This document shows positions 34,536-42,191 of a DNA stretch of 64,000 nt, piece by piece. The notes below the pieces were generated by a model, which worked only from the letters and a program-made list of their open reading frames with translations, was not told the origin of the DNA and ran no database searches. The translations under genes and the position numbers were made by a program. Source of the DNA: Gammaproteobacteria bacterium (GTDB taxonomy: Bacteria > Pseudomonadota > Gammaproteobacteria > SZUA-229); assembly GCA_026195895.1 (NCBI GenBank), contig JAPHRO010000040.1, positions 45,351 through 109,350 of the forward strand, written 5' to 3'. How positions within the stretch are numbered: position 1 is the first letter of the stretch; each line of letters opens with the position of its first letter.

Positions 34536-34808
34536 GTTTTTAGCATGTGCGATTTTTATAATTTTGGTGCCAAATAGCATTGATACTCCACTAAGAAATA
34601 ATAATAATGAAGGTGGAAGCGGCACAACCTGCATAGCTATAGAGTCTACTCCTAGAGATGTGCTAAAACTACTAACCGTAGCGCCTGTAGCTGGGTCAAG
34701 CACATCAATTTGAGCGGCAGTGCCTTGGCCAAAGTAAATAGTACTGCCATAAGTATTTCCGAAGCATAAAAATGTAACAAGTAATATAAGGATGGATTTT
34801 ATATTCAT
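34530..34808 (-). CDS. Small exported PEP-CTERM-like protein, cassette gene
   Basis: Protein of 92 residues: signal peptide (about 1-21, ending FGNTYG), a short mature part of about 38 residues, and a C-terminal sorting-type tail VVPLPPSLLLFLSGVSMLF then a basic end (KIIKIAHAK). The tail has the VPLPP motif, hydrophobic segment and positive end of PEP-CTERM-like signals recognised by exosortases. It is the shortest of three such proteins in the window. The stop falls in an attC core. Such a short mature part suggests a gene reduced by deletion, or a small surface peptide. Confidence 0.65.
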   Translation of the reverse strand: MNIKSILILLVTFLCFGNTYGSTIYFGQGTAAQIDVLDPATGATVSSFSTSLGVDSIAMQVVPLPPSLLLFLSGVSMLFGTKIIKIAHAKNV

Positions 34809-34827
34809 ATTTCTATCTCGTTTTTAC

Positions 34828-34919
34828 GTATAACGCCTTGCTTACCGACAATTTAAAGTGGTGCGCCTTTTGCAAAACAAGTGCCGCTTTGAATTGTCCT
34901 GTGGAGCTATTTGTAAGCG
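34828..34919 (-). other. attC-like site, cassette 2b
   Basis: Read on the minus strand: CGCTTAC at 34913-34919, arm GACAATTCAAAG, a long centre, arm CTTTAAATTGTC (one wobble pair against the first arm), then GGCGTTATAC with core GTTATAC at 34828-34834. It follows the TIR gene stop by 15 bp. Confidence 0.7.
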
Positions 34920-34933
34920 ATTTTATAAAATTT

Positions 34934-35749
34934 CTACAGGTGGCCCCACTTATCCAGCCTCATCCCCAATGTTAAACCATGCTTCCTCAATACTTCGTTT
35001 ATTTCTTTTAAATTATTATTATTAATAGCAGGGCATGCCAATAATTCTTGTTCAGTACGCTGTATTAAATCTCCAATATAATAAATATTTTCATCCTTTA
35101 AATTATTTATGATATTCATGTTTAATTGTGTATCATCAATGGGCTTTATTAGAACAGGGTCAACTTTGTTTTCATAACCATAATGTTTTGATCTTACTAT
35201 ATCTAAAATTTCCTCTATCATTTCTTTTTCAGAACGTATAATTAGATTATCATCCTCAATACTTTCAGATAAAACTTTATTAATTTTCTCTTCAAGATCT
35301 GGCCACCACTTTTCAAAAACCTTTTCTAGCACTTTTTCTTCTAATTGTGATTCAGTAATTGACTTATTAATTGTTTTAACAATTCTTTTTATTTCTAGCT
35401 TTTCAAACCTAGATGACTGAAATTGAGCAAGTGGCCCTTTTACATCTGATGCCTCTAAACCAAATAATATTGGTATTACTCTACTATGCTCTATGCTCTT
35501 TGATAATGCTCCAGCCTCAAATATAATCCATGGTGCTTCAACATTGTTCTTAGTTAAGCAAATTAACCCTACTTTTGTTTCTTCTAATTTTTTTGAAATG
35601 CCACTATTCCATCTTGATCCTTTTTCTATATCTTCTGGGGAAAAATATGGTTTTGTAGCTTGAATCACAGACGGAAGCCAATCCTTAAAGCATTGCGCAA
35701 GCTTTTTGCTTTTTTCTCCCGACCAACTAATAAAAATAGGTATTGTCAT
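34934..35749 (-). CDS. TIR-domain protein with RNA polymerase alpha-CTD-like C-terminus, cassette gene
   Basis: A 271-residue protein with two recognisable modules. Residues 1-125 form a bacterial TIR domain: IPIFISWSGEKSKKLA, PYFSPEDIEKGSRW, GLICLTKNNVEAPW and IIFEAGALSKS; Glu78 matches the catalytic Glu of NADase TIR domains. Residues 130-195 are a charged helical linker. Residues 196-268 closely resemble the alpha-CTD of RpoA: VDPVLIKPIDD, YYIGDLIQRTEQELL and GLTLGMRLDKW all have near-equal counterparts in E. coli RpoA. The DNA-contact positions equivalent to R265, G296, K298 and S299 are Asn here. It lies between two attC-like sites and downstream of a HEPN-like cassette gene. A role in anti-phage defence is inferred from the TIR domain and setting. 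Confidence 0.85.
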   Translation of the reverse strand: MTIPIFISWSGEKSKKLAQCFKDWLPSVIQATKPYFSPEDIEKGSRWNSGISKKLEETKVGLICLTKNNVEAPWIIFEAGALSKSIEHSRVIPILFGLEASDVKGPLAQFQSSRFEKLEIKRIVKTINKSITESQLEEKVLEKVFEKWWPDLEEKINKVLSESIEDDNLIIRSEKEMIEEILDIVRSKHYGYENKVDPVLIKPIDDTQLNMNIINNLKDENIYYIGDLIQRTEQELLACPAINNNNLKEINEVLRKHGLTLGMRLDKWGHL

Positions 35750-35763
35750 TTTTTTCCTTTATT

Positions 35764-35812
35764 AACTAACGCCCAGCGACCAAAGGGAGCGAACTTGACC
35801 TGCTTGTTAGAG
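35764..35812 (-). other. attC-like site, cassette 2a (shortened)
   Basis: Read on the minus strand: CTCTAAC core at 35806-35812 (containing the TAA stop of the upstream gene), AAGCAGGTCAAGTTCGCTCC, CTTTGGTCGCTGGGC, then core GTTAGTT at 35764-35770. Both cores are good, but the arms pair poorly and the site is only 49 bp, suggesting an internal deletion. Confidence 0.6.
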
Positions 35813-36295
35813 GTTTTCATCTTCTGACTCCTCGTCGGGCATGGGGATAGAAAAGTTTTTGTCATATTGTTGAATAATTTTTTCTATGATTACGTGCGCT
35901 TCAGAGATTATGCGGCTTGATGTTTTTTTGATTTTAAACTCGCCACGATGTGCCACACCATTTCTTTGATTGTTTATATCTACAATGTCTTTCTGTATTT
36001 GTTTGAAAAATGATTCTCTGTCAGTTCCTTTGGTGATTGGAATAATAAGGTTATTCAGTTTTCCAACTAAACCATTAGCCCATTTCATTAGATGGTCGAC
36101 AAATTCTTTAGGTAGTTTTTGGTTGTTTTCCAGTTCTTCTCTAACAACTAAATTGGCTGCAAGCTCAACGGCTGTTGCCGCCCGAATGACGGCCATTGAA
36201 TGTTCTCCACGTATATAAAGTCCACAAGTTTTTGTCCAATTGGACTGGATTTTTTCTTTGTCTGACCGTTCATCGTACGGTTTCTTAGTGCCCAT
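35807..36295 (-). CDS. HEPN-like protein, first cassette of array 2
   Basis: Unnamed protein of 162 residues, mostly helical. RNGVAHRGEF at 111-120 gives Arg111-x4-His116, the Rx4-6H signature of HEPN ribonucleases, within a helix-rich context. The segment MAVIRAATAVELAANLVVREEL (34-55) is typical of HEPN-like proteins that dimerise. The C-terminus is acidic (PDEESEDENL). It is the cassette closest to the leader and directly upstream of the TIR gene on the same strand. It might be an RNase toxin or an accessory to the TIR enzyme, but no antitoxin-like partner is evident. Confidence 0.65.
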   Translation of the reverse strand: MGTKKPYDERSDKEKIQSNWTKTCGLYIRGEHSMAVIRAATAVELAANLVVREELENNQKLPKEFVDHLMKWANGLVGKLNNLIIPITKGTDRESFFKQIQKDIVDINNQRNGVAHRGEFKIKKTSSRIISEAHVIIEKIIQQYDKNFSIPMPDEESEDENL

Positions 36296-36313
36296 GTGTT
36301 TATCCTTTTACAC

Positions 36314-36518
36314 CGCTAACTAATACTATACAGACCCTGTCGGTTCGTATAGCTATATTAGTAAACTCTTTTAAAAAACACTAAGGGATTGATTTTATAA
36401 GAAATGAAACAATCCCTGTTTATTATAGAAATTAGCAAGTACGGACCCCAACTTGCTCATGTCAATATATCACGAATGTCTGGTTTTGGAAGGCTTCTAA
36501 TAGAAATTGACGAATGAC
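36314..36518 (-). repeat. Shared array leader, copy B (attI-like candidate)
   Basis: About 205 bp, highly similar to 14726-14930 with scattered substitutions. It keeps TTGACA, GGTCCGTAC and the end hairpin, whose pairing is partly kept by wobble (CTATACGAACC / GGTCTGTATAG). Similarity ends at CTAAC (36316-36320), the junction with the first cassette. The remaining 36519-36792 holds a GC-rich segment (36519-36566) that recurs at 40500-40556 and otherwise nothing recognisable. Confidence 0.8.
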
Positions 36519-36792
36519 GGCAAAGGGCCGGATTCTGCCTCCTGGCAGCTCCAGCCCCGCCCTGAGGCACCGGATCGACGACTCTGCGGAAGCGGACATT
36601 AACAGCTTTGTATTTTTAGTAGATTAATAAATACAAAGTAGACATTCATCCCCATAAAACAGGCGACTTATTGCCTCCTTCACATAACATAACTTTTTCT
36701 AGCGCCGAACATAAGTAACCTCGATAATTAAGTCAAATCAGTCCAGCTAAAGGGCCACAGGCATAAGTACAGAGCAACCACGATTATAAGGG

Positions 36793-37758
36793 TTAGAGTT
36801 CAACATCTAGTTTTTTCTGCTTCTCTAGCTGGTGCCTTCTGTTATTCTCTTCTTGACTCCTAAGCTTTGCCATTACTGATCTTTGAATATCGTTAAAAAG
36901 ATCCATATCGGCTAATGTAAGAGAAAAGCTGGAAACTTCTTTCTGGCCATCTCGATTTGAAAATTTAATGTTTGCGCTCATCATGCGTTTACAGGGTTTT
37001 CCTTGTATAGCACAGTCGCTATCAGTAAGATCTGATATTGATATCGTCGATACCAACGCAATTTTATCAGTCATTAGCGAGTCTTTTTCTGGGAGTCTTA
37101 TAGGGAATTCTGGAGATCGAACATAACCCATACTACTCATATACGAAAGCAAGCTTTTATTGCTATTGTGTGGAAAATTATAGGCATAGTATTTAGGTGA
37201 TATAAGCAACCCTTCATCAGTGTAGGCCCAAAAAAGAGCCATAGATCCATTACCACGTTTGTCTTCATAATGTATTGTAATTGACTCTGGCCCATATTTT
37301 TCTTTTAGAGTCTTTAGAAACTTGTCTGTTAATGGTCGCAAATCGGCTCTACTGTAATCATTCAAGCGCTGTACGTAATAAACAGTTTTATTTTCTCCGA
37401 TACCAACTGTTCCAACAAACACTAATTCATTTGGTTTCGCTTTAATATCATACGGTTTTTTGTGTATGTATCGCGTTGAGTTACTTTTATTTTTTGATTC
37501 CAATATTCTAAGATTCAACCTTCTGTCAGGCGCTTTGCTAAAATCGTTGACAGTTGTACCCGGCTTAACACCAAGTACATCATTGTTTTTGAAATCATGT
37601 CCTTCTTCAATTGGATACTTACCACTTTCATCTTTTAAAGAATACCCAGATTTATAGCCAAACAACTCAGTCCTAGGAACGAATGAATCCATAGACTTAC
37701 AACCAGAGAGCACAAAAATGCTGAAAATCCCTAACAATATATAAGATACATATTTCAT
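36793..37758 (-). CDS. Hypothetical lipoprotein
   Basis: Unrecognised protein of 321 residues. The lipobox FVLSGC places the lipidated Cys at residue 20. The mature part contains a tandem of beta-rich segments and repeats of NKSxxxRYxxKKPYDIK-type basic stretches near 93-108; two Cys (CAIQGKPC) may form a disulfide near 254-261. The C-terminal ~25 residues are a charged helix. It lies between leader copy B and the RAYT element, transcribed as array 2 but with no attC site after it. Function unknown. Confidence 0.65.
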   Translation of the reverse strand: MKYVSYILLGIFSIFVLSGCKSMDSFVPRTELFGYKSGYSLKDESGKYPIEEGHDFKNNDVLGVKPGTTVNDFSKAPDRRLNLRILESKNKSNSTRYIHKKPYDIKAKPNELVFVGTVGIGENKTVYYVQRLNDYSRADLRPLTDKFLKTLKEKYGPESITIHYEDKRGNGSMALFWAYTDEGLLISPKYYAYNFPHNSNKSLLSYMSSMGYVRSPEFPIRLPEKDSLMTDKIALVSTISISDLTDSDCAIQGKPCKRMMSANIKFSNRDGQKEVSSFSLTLADMDLFNDIQRSVMAKLRSQEENNRRHQLEKQKKLDVEL

Positions 37759-37788
37759 AAGTATTCCTTTGAATAGCTATAGTGAGTT

Positions 37789-38606
37789 AAAGGGGACGGA
37801 GGGATTATTTTTTAATCAACGCCCAATCTTGGCCGACCTCGCTTCATCTGCCCTAGTGTAATGTTATATCTGGACTCAACCTGTTGTTTAAATCGATCGT
37901 CGCCCGTAGGTTGGCAATAATGAACAGACTTACGTATATTCACACTGTCCACATCACTTATATGTGTTGAAAACAACTCACGATAGCTACTACAGCGAAT
38001 TTCTCGTGTGTTTCCCAATTTATTATACTCTTCATGTGAAGTTAGCCAGCCAGCATCGCCCCAGGCATTAAAATGATAACTACTCCACTTATACTCTTCA
38101 GGGCTTTTAACCATTCCTGCTGCCACAGGATTTAGCTCAATATAACGACTGCATATTAAGAAATATTTATCAGATTGAACGAGACTGGATTTATGGCGAC
38201 CCTCCCAAAGTGTGCCAGTACGGTTGTATTTCTTATTTATATACTGAGCATAACGGCTACCGACCACCTTCATCGTATTAGAAATAGTAGTATTTGTGCC
38301 TGGTGTTACAAGCAGGTGTATATGATTGGTCATAAGGCAATAGGCATGTAATGACATACCATATCGAGCTGAAACCTCACGAAGCAGCTCAAGATAATAT
38401 AAATAATTTTCAACTTCAATAAAGCAGGCTTCCCTGTTATTTCCACGCTGTACAATATGATACGGAAGCCCGGCCAGATACATCCTTGCTCGCCTTGGCA
38501 TGTGCATTCCTTTGCAGTAGTGATTTAGATCTTATAAAAATTATCAAATCCAACATTCCTGGTCAAATTTTAATCCCTCCGTCCCCTTTAATCCTCCGTC
38601 CCCTTT
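37789..38606. mobile_element. RAYT element with perfect 19 bp inverted flanks
   Basis: AAAGGGGACGGAGGGATTA at 37789-37807 and its exact reverse complement at 38571-38589 flank the transposase gene; a second, 17 bp copy (AATCCTCCGTCCCCTTT) is tandem at 38590-38606. This resembles the REP-type palindromes associated with RAYT transposases rather than a classical IS. The gap 38507-38939 otherwise holds only AT-rich sequence. Confidence 0.8.
37812..38501 (-). CDS. REP-associated tyrosine transposase (RAYT)
   Basis: Y1 HUH single-strand transposase of about 229 residues, TnpA_REP/RAYT group. N-terminal MPRRARMYLAGLPYHIVQRG and NNREACF are the family hallmarks; the HUH motif is NHIHLLV near residue 60 and the catalytic Tyr is in the YINKKYNRTGTLWEGR region, followed by SRYIELNPVAAGM. 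The ATG at 38499-38501 gives the canonical MPRR start; ATG at 38505 adds two residues. The C-terminal extension beyond about 140 contains a helix-turn-helix-like segment ending RGRPRLG. The 19 bp flanks lie just outside the gene. Confidence 0.92.
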   Translation of the reverse strand: MPRRARMYLAGLPYHIVQRGNNREACFIEVENYLYYLELLREVSARYGMSLHAYCLMTNHIHLLVTPGTNTTISNTMKVVGSRYAQYINKKYNRTGTLWEGRHKSSLVQSDKYFLICSRYIELNPVAAGMVKSPEEYKWSSYHFNAWGDAGWLTSHEEYNKLGNTREIRCSSYRELFSTHISDVDSVNIRKSVHYCQPTGDDRFKQQVESRYNITLGQMKRGRPRLGVD

Positions 38607-38954
38607 GATTTTAAATTAATTATGTGAATCAGCAACCCTAAGCAGACGCTCATAAAGTTTATTTACCCTGTATCACCTTTGACCTGTATCAATACTTGTA
38701 TTCAAAATTAGCTTATGATTTATTTTTATATCACTAATAAACTGCCGATCAGGAGTATTTCGGAAAAACAGTATATATGGAGGTTGCTATGGAATATTTA
38801 TTCTTTTCTTTTTTTTCAATAGTACATCAAGCTGATGTATTTCTTCACAATCAAACCAATGCTATTAAATTAACATCTAGCCCGAAAGGTGGCATTCAGT
38901 CACCAATAAAGACTAGCATTTCTATATAGAAATATTTAAATGGGAAATAGAAAA

Positions 38955-39536
38955 ATGAAATCTTTAAAATTGATTTTTATAATAGCAGGCTTAGTTCTAT
39001 CAATAAATGTGAACGCTGCTTCAGTTTGGAGTTCAGAACTTTTTGGTTCCAACACAGATGCATGGACATTGCATCTAATTTCACCAGAAGATGGTATTCC
39101 ATCATCTTTTACAGGTGTTTACCTTGACAATACAACAAATGATGCAATTACCCCACAATCATTACTTCAATGTACTGACTATTCATTAACTTGCATTACA
39201 ACACCCACAGATGTCTACGATGCTTATACAGTTGAGGATATTTTTATGCTAAATGAAGGAAATATGTTTTCAGATTATACTGTTTATCTAAGTGTTTATT
39301 TATATCAACCCGAAGGGCAACACGGGTTCAGAGCAAATACGAACAGAGCATCTGCTATTCAAGTTGATCTTTTTGATAGCAACTTAACTCAGTTGAGTTT
39401 ATTACATGGAGGCACTACAGCCCCTATATCTTTTACAATGAGCGCAACTACAGTTGTCCCTGTACCTGCAGCAGCATGGTTATTTGGTTCAGGACTTATT
39501 GGCTTGATTGGTGTGGCTAGACGTAAGAAAGCATAA
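38955..39536 (+). CDS. Exported VPxxAAxWLF/PEP-CTERM-like protein
   Basis: Protein of about 193 residues. A signal peptide (about 1-21, ending NVNA) leads to a beta-rich mature domain (SVWSSELFGSNTDAWTLHLI, then FTMSATTVV) and the C-terminal sorting signal VPVPAAAWLFGSGLIGLIGV then ARRKK. This VPxPAAxWLFGSGLxGLxG form is a well-known PEP-CTERM variant linked to exosortase systems and extracellular polysaccharide. No exosortase is in the window. The ATG at 38955 follows GGGAAA; an ATG at 38940 would add five residues. Function of the mature domain is unknown. Confidence 0.8.
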   Translation: MKSLKLIFIIAGLVLSINVNAASVWSSELFGSNTDAWTLHLISPEDGIPSSFTGVYLDNTTNDAITPQSLLQCTDYSLTCITTPTDVYDAYTVEDIFMLNEGNMFSDYTVYLSVYLYQPEGQHGFRANTNRASAIQVDLFDSNLTQLSLLHGGTTAPISFTMSATTVVPVPAAAWLFGSGLIGLIGVARRKKA

Positions 39537-39546
39537 ACTTTAAATC

Positions 39547-39577
39547 AATGTGTTGCATTGACCGGTTGAAACCGCAC
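39547..39577 (-). repeat. 33 bp dispersed repeat, copy 3
   Basis: The reverse complement reads GTGCGGTTTCAACCGGTC followed by AATGCAACACATT, matching the copies that bracket array 1. It lies between the PEP-CTERM-like gene and the NERD gene. Confidence 0.75.
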
Positions 39578-39639
39578 CCTTAAGCAGACGCTCAGATACA
39601 TATTAAAAAGTTTCATCTGACCCTACTAATTGTTTACTC

Positions 39640-40395
39640 TCATGCATCCTTAGTAAATCGACATCTCGGAAAATTCGTACATCCCCAAAACTTACTTCCG
39701 GCATTCGGTCCTTTTTTTGCTGTGCGGAGAGTTAGCTTGCTGCCACATCGAGGGCAAACATCCGTTATCATTTTTCCGCTTTTACTAGCTTTCACATTAT
39801 TAATGTGTTGATGATTGGTTTTTCTGCCTTTCTTAAAGCTACCCGACTGAAGCTGTTGCAATATTGCCTGAACTTCCTGGTCGGAAAGGACTACTTTCTT
39901 AAATGTCTTAATGTACTTCGCAAACTTTTGTCCTTTTGTGACGTTGGGAGGCATAGGCGTCTTAAATTTGCTGTCACCGGCAAATGCAACTACGGAGTGA
40001 ACGATCTCAGGTGCTACGTCTAATACTGCCTGAACTGCTCGGACATGCCCGTAGTTTTGCCTCAGAGGATTCGGTAGTTTGAATTTGTCACCATAAATTA
40101 CCTGAGTCCATTGCTTTTGGTTTTCACTTCCAAAGATCCATCCTTGATAGTTCTTTGTCTCTACCACAAATATCCCAAATTTAGAAACGTACACGTGATC
40201 AATTTGGGTGCTACCTCTAGGTGTCGGAAGCGTAAGGTCATGAATGCCATGGTAGGTAGCAGAGGAAAGCCAAAGTCCACCCGAAAACTTTACTTTTGAC
40301 TCTCCAACTTTTCCTTTAAAACTTGCCGATCTAAGATAACTAACTAAGAGCACAAAAGGTAGGAAGAATAGGAGGATAATGATTAATAGTTCCAT
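39640..40395 (-). CDS. Membrane-anchored NERD nuclease-like protein with topoisomerase zinc finger
   Basis: A 251-residue protein in three parts. Residues 1-22 form a membrane anchor. Residues 30-150 form a NERD domain with the motifs GKVGESKVKF, RGSTQIDHVYVSKFGIFVVETKNYQGWIFGSENQ; the D...ETK pattern is the nuclease-like core. Residues about 208-250 form a C4-type zinc finger of the topoisomerase I kind: CPRCGSKLTLR ... FWGCTNFPRCRF. NERD plus zf-C4_Topoisom proteins are widespread and thought to act on DNA; their role is unclear, with some linked to defence. It is flanked by the 33 bp repeat and by a partial copy of the sequence beside leader B. Confidence 0.88.
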   Translation of the reverse strand: MELLIIILLFFLPFVLLVSYLRSASFKGKVGESKVKFSGGLWLSSATYHGIHDLTLPTPRGSTQIDHVYVSKFGIFVVETKNYQGWIFGSENQKQWTQVIYGDKFKLPNPLRQNYGHVRAVQAVLDVAPEIVHSVVAFAGDSKFKTPMPPNVTKGQKFAKYIKTFKKVVLSDQEVQAILQQLQSGSFKKGRKTNHQHINNVKASKSGKMITDVCPRCGSKLTLRTAKKGPNAGSKFWGCTNFPRCRFTKDA

Positions 40396-40439
40396 TCTAT
40401 CTTTTCAGCGGGTCTATCTAGTAAGCGATAGATTACTTT

Positions 40440-40580
40440 GCCCAAATTTGTGAATGACGGAAATTGGCTAATTCTAGCCTTAATCTACGATACATACTAT
40501 TGACAGCTATGGGCCGAAATCTGCCTCCTGAATGATCCAGCCCCGCCCTGACCATGCTGTCTGGCGACTGTGCGGTGTTA
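40440..40580 (+). repeat. Partial copy of sequence next to leader B
   Basis: 40441-40460 (AATTTGTGAATGACGG) and 40505-40556 (GGGCCGAAATCTGCCTCCTG, then TCCAGCCCCGCCCTGA) match the outer end of leader B and the GC-rich stretch after it (36505-36566), with unrelated sequence between. The remainder of the 40396-40896 gap holds a terminator at 40808-40844 and nothing else recognisable. Confidence 0.7.
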
Positions 40581-40807
40581 GCTAACGTTCAGTATCTATT
40601 CTGTTTGCTACCACTTTCACCAATAGCTGTTATTGATAAAAAGTTGCAAATAAGTATTCAGTAATTATGTCTCTTAACATAGGGGTGGTATTTTTCTTTG
40701 GCTCTTGTTTTTGAGATATGTAAACATTATGCACAGCCCGCGCCATCAAATCTTGTCATGCTGTGCATATAATTTAGAGTGAACAACTTTAGAAATAAGA
40801 AATAAAA

Positions 40808-40844
40808 GGGTCGGTAACAAATGATAATTATTTATCACCGACCC
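40808..40844 (-). terminator. Rho-independent terminator of the c-type heme gene
   Basis: GGGTCGGT (40808-40815) pairs perfectly with ACCGACCC (40837-40844). On the minus strand it follows the stop at 40897 by about 50 bp and is followed by TTTTATTT, so it fits the end of that transcript. Confidence 0.85.
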
Positions 40845-40896
40845 TTTACGTGACGCTTATATAAAAACCATTAAGGTTTTAAAGCAGGAGGTATCC

Positions 40897-41814
40897 TTAC
40901 TGTCCAGGCATCTCAAGCAGAGGTATCTTGATCGTCCAGGCGCCGCGGACATCGCCTTTCGAATATCCCGAAGCCATGTCATAAGGATATATTGCCTTAA
41001 CAGCCTCCTGTACACCTGCGCCAAGCTGGCTATCCGTACCGTGGCACTTCAGACAGGGCAGATAAGGTGGCTCATTCGGCATGCCGGGCATGGTGATAGA
41101 TCGCATATAGCGGAAATAGGTTTTAGTGTCCTCGCCCTTGTGTTTGCCCTTTCCATGGCCCTTGCCTTTGCCACTTCCTTCTATCACCACTTCATAAGCT
41201 TCGAACTCTTTGGTCGGCAATATGCTGCCATCTGGTTTGGTAATATCAAACTGGGTTCGCGGCTGTCCAGCGGCGGCCATCTTCTCGAATCTATTCAGCT
41301 GTTTAAGTTCCCAGTCATCGGGCATATTCCGTGAGTTACGGGTAAGAGTGGTTACGCGTCTTACCAGGTAACCGTTTTGCCGGGAATACTTTGATGCCAG
41401 GATTGGTGCCATGTCTGGACACTTCGGGAATACTTCAGCAAAAATATCAGGATCAGCCATTCCACCCGGGAGTCCCGCAGCGGTTTCCATCATAGCCCCA
41501 ATGAAGCTACCAAACAGGTCTTCAAAGTACGCTTTCGTTACGGCCCGAGCATCGGCAAGTAGTTCTGCTTCAGTAGGCGGAGCAGAGCTGCAACTTGCGA
41601 CTTCACTACAGAAGGCGCAGGCGCCTTCTGCCAGATAGAGATCCTTCTCAGGTGTGGGAGCACTGGTATCATCTGCTACATGACAACCTAAGCATTCCGC
41701 ACCCCCAAAAACATCATATCCACAGGAATCGGTCACATCAGTTAAAAAGGGACTATAAGCCATGGCACTCCCGGGTAGCGCCAAACTAAAAAGTAGTAAT
41801 GCTATTTTTTTCAT
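40897..41814 (-). CDS. DUF3365-like two-heme c-type cytochrome with G/K/H-rich insert
   Basis: Exported 305-residue protein with a signal peptide (about 1-19, ending GSAMA) and two heme-binding CxxCH motifs: CLGCH near residue 43 and CLKCH near residue 259. The middle segment NSRNMPDDWELKQLNRFE matches the DUF3365 (Tll0287-like) sensor domain, in which NxPDxWE is conserved. A low-complexity insert GSGKGKGHGKGKHKG near 215-230 is unusual and could bind metal. The region CAFCSEVASC (residues 61-70) holds three more Cys. It stands alone and ends at a strong terminator. DUF3365 proteins are linked to redox or gas sensing; no partner kinase is visible. Confidence 0.82.
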   Translation of the reverse strand: MKKIALLLFSLALPGSAMAYSPFLTDVTDSCGYDVFGGAECLGCHVADDTSAPTPEKDLYLAEGACAFCSEVASCSSAPPTEAELLADARAVTKAYFEDLFGSFIGAMMETAAGLPGGMADPDIFAEVFPKCPDMAPILASKYSRQNGYLVRRVTTLTRNSRNMPDDWELKQLNRFEKMAAAGQPRTQFDITKPDGSILPTKEFEAYEVVIEGSGKGKGHGKGKHKGEDTKTYFRYMRSITMPGMPNEPPYLPCLKCHGTDSQLGAGVQEAVKAIYPYDMASGYSKGDVRGAWTIKIPLLEMPGQ

Positions 41815-42191
41815 TTTTTCCTCCAGCCTTGAAGGTTGATTTTGGTATCAGTTATTTTATTTTGTTGCAAGATGCATTCTTATTCGGCATGGAGGTTTAT
41901 AGCTAGTCATTTGTTCGTTCATTTTCGTTCATTTTAATTTTTTTAGCTGGTAAGACTTTGATTTATAAAAATTGGAATATAAAAATGAGCTCGAGCAATT
42001 GCATTAGTATTGCAGAGAGGAAAGATGACTTAAGTGCGTGATTAAAGTATTAGTCTTTAGTGGTTTTCTAATGTCAGGCCAACAGGGTTACAGGGCAAAG
42101 GTTAATGGAAGATCAACAGGTTCAGCCTGACCCGGAGGTATCGGAATCATCTCTGGCTTAAAAAACATTATTCAGTATCTTATTTTTCATG

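Larger units (their letters stand above)
34469..36518 (-). mobile_element. Integron-type gene cassette array 2, no integrase
   Basis: Three minus-strand genes (35807-36295, 34934-35749, 34530-34808), with attC-like sites after each (35764-35812, 34828-34919, 34469-34535). Stops of two of the genes fall inside a core site. The array is headed by leader copy B (36314-36518), near-identical to that of array 1. AT-rich composition sets it off from the core genes nearby. The attC sites are less regular than in array 1. No integrase is visible. Confidence 0.75.

Noticed and set aside
12865..36518. CRISPR-like array from recurring repeats
   Set aside because: The repeats are few, far apart, and associated with genes and attC arms, not with regular spacers.
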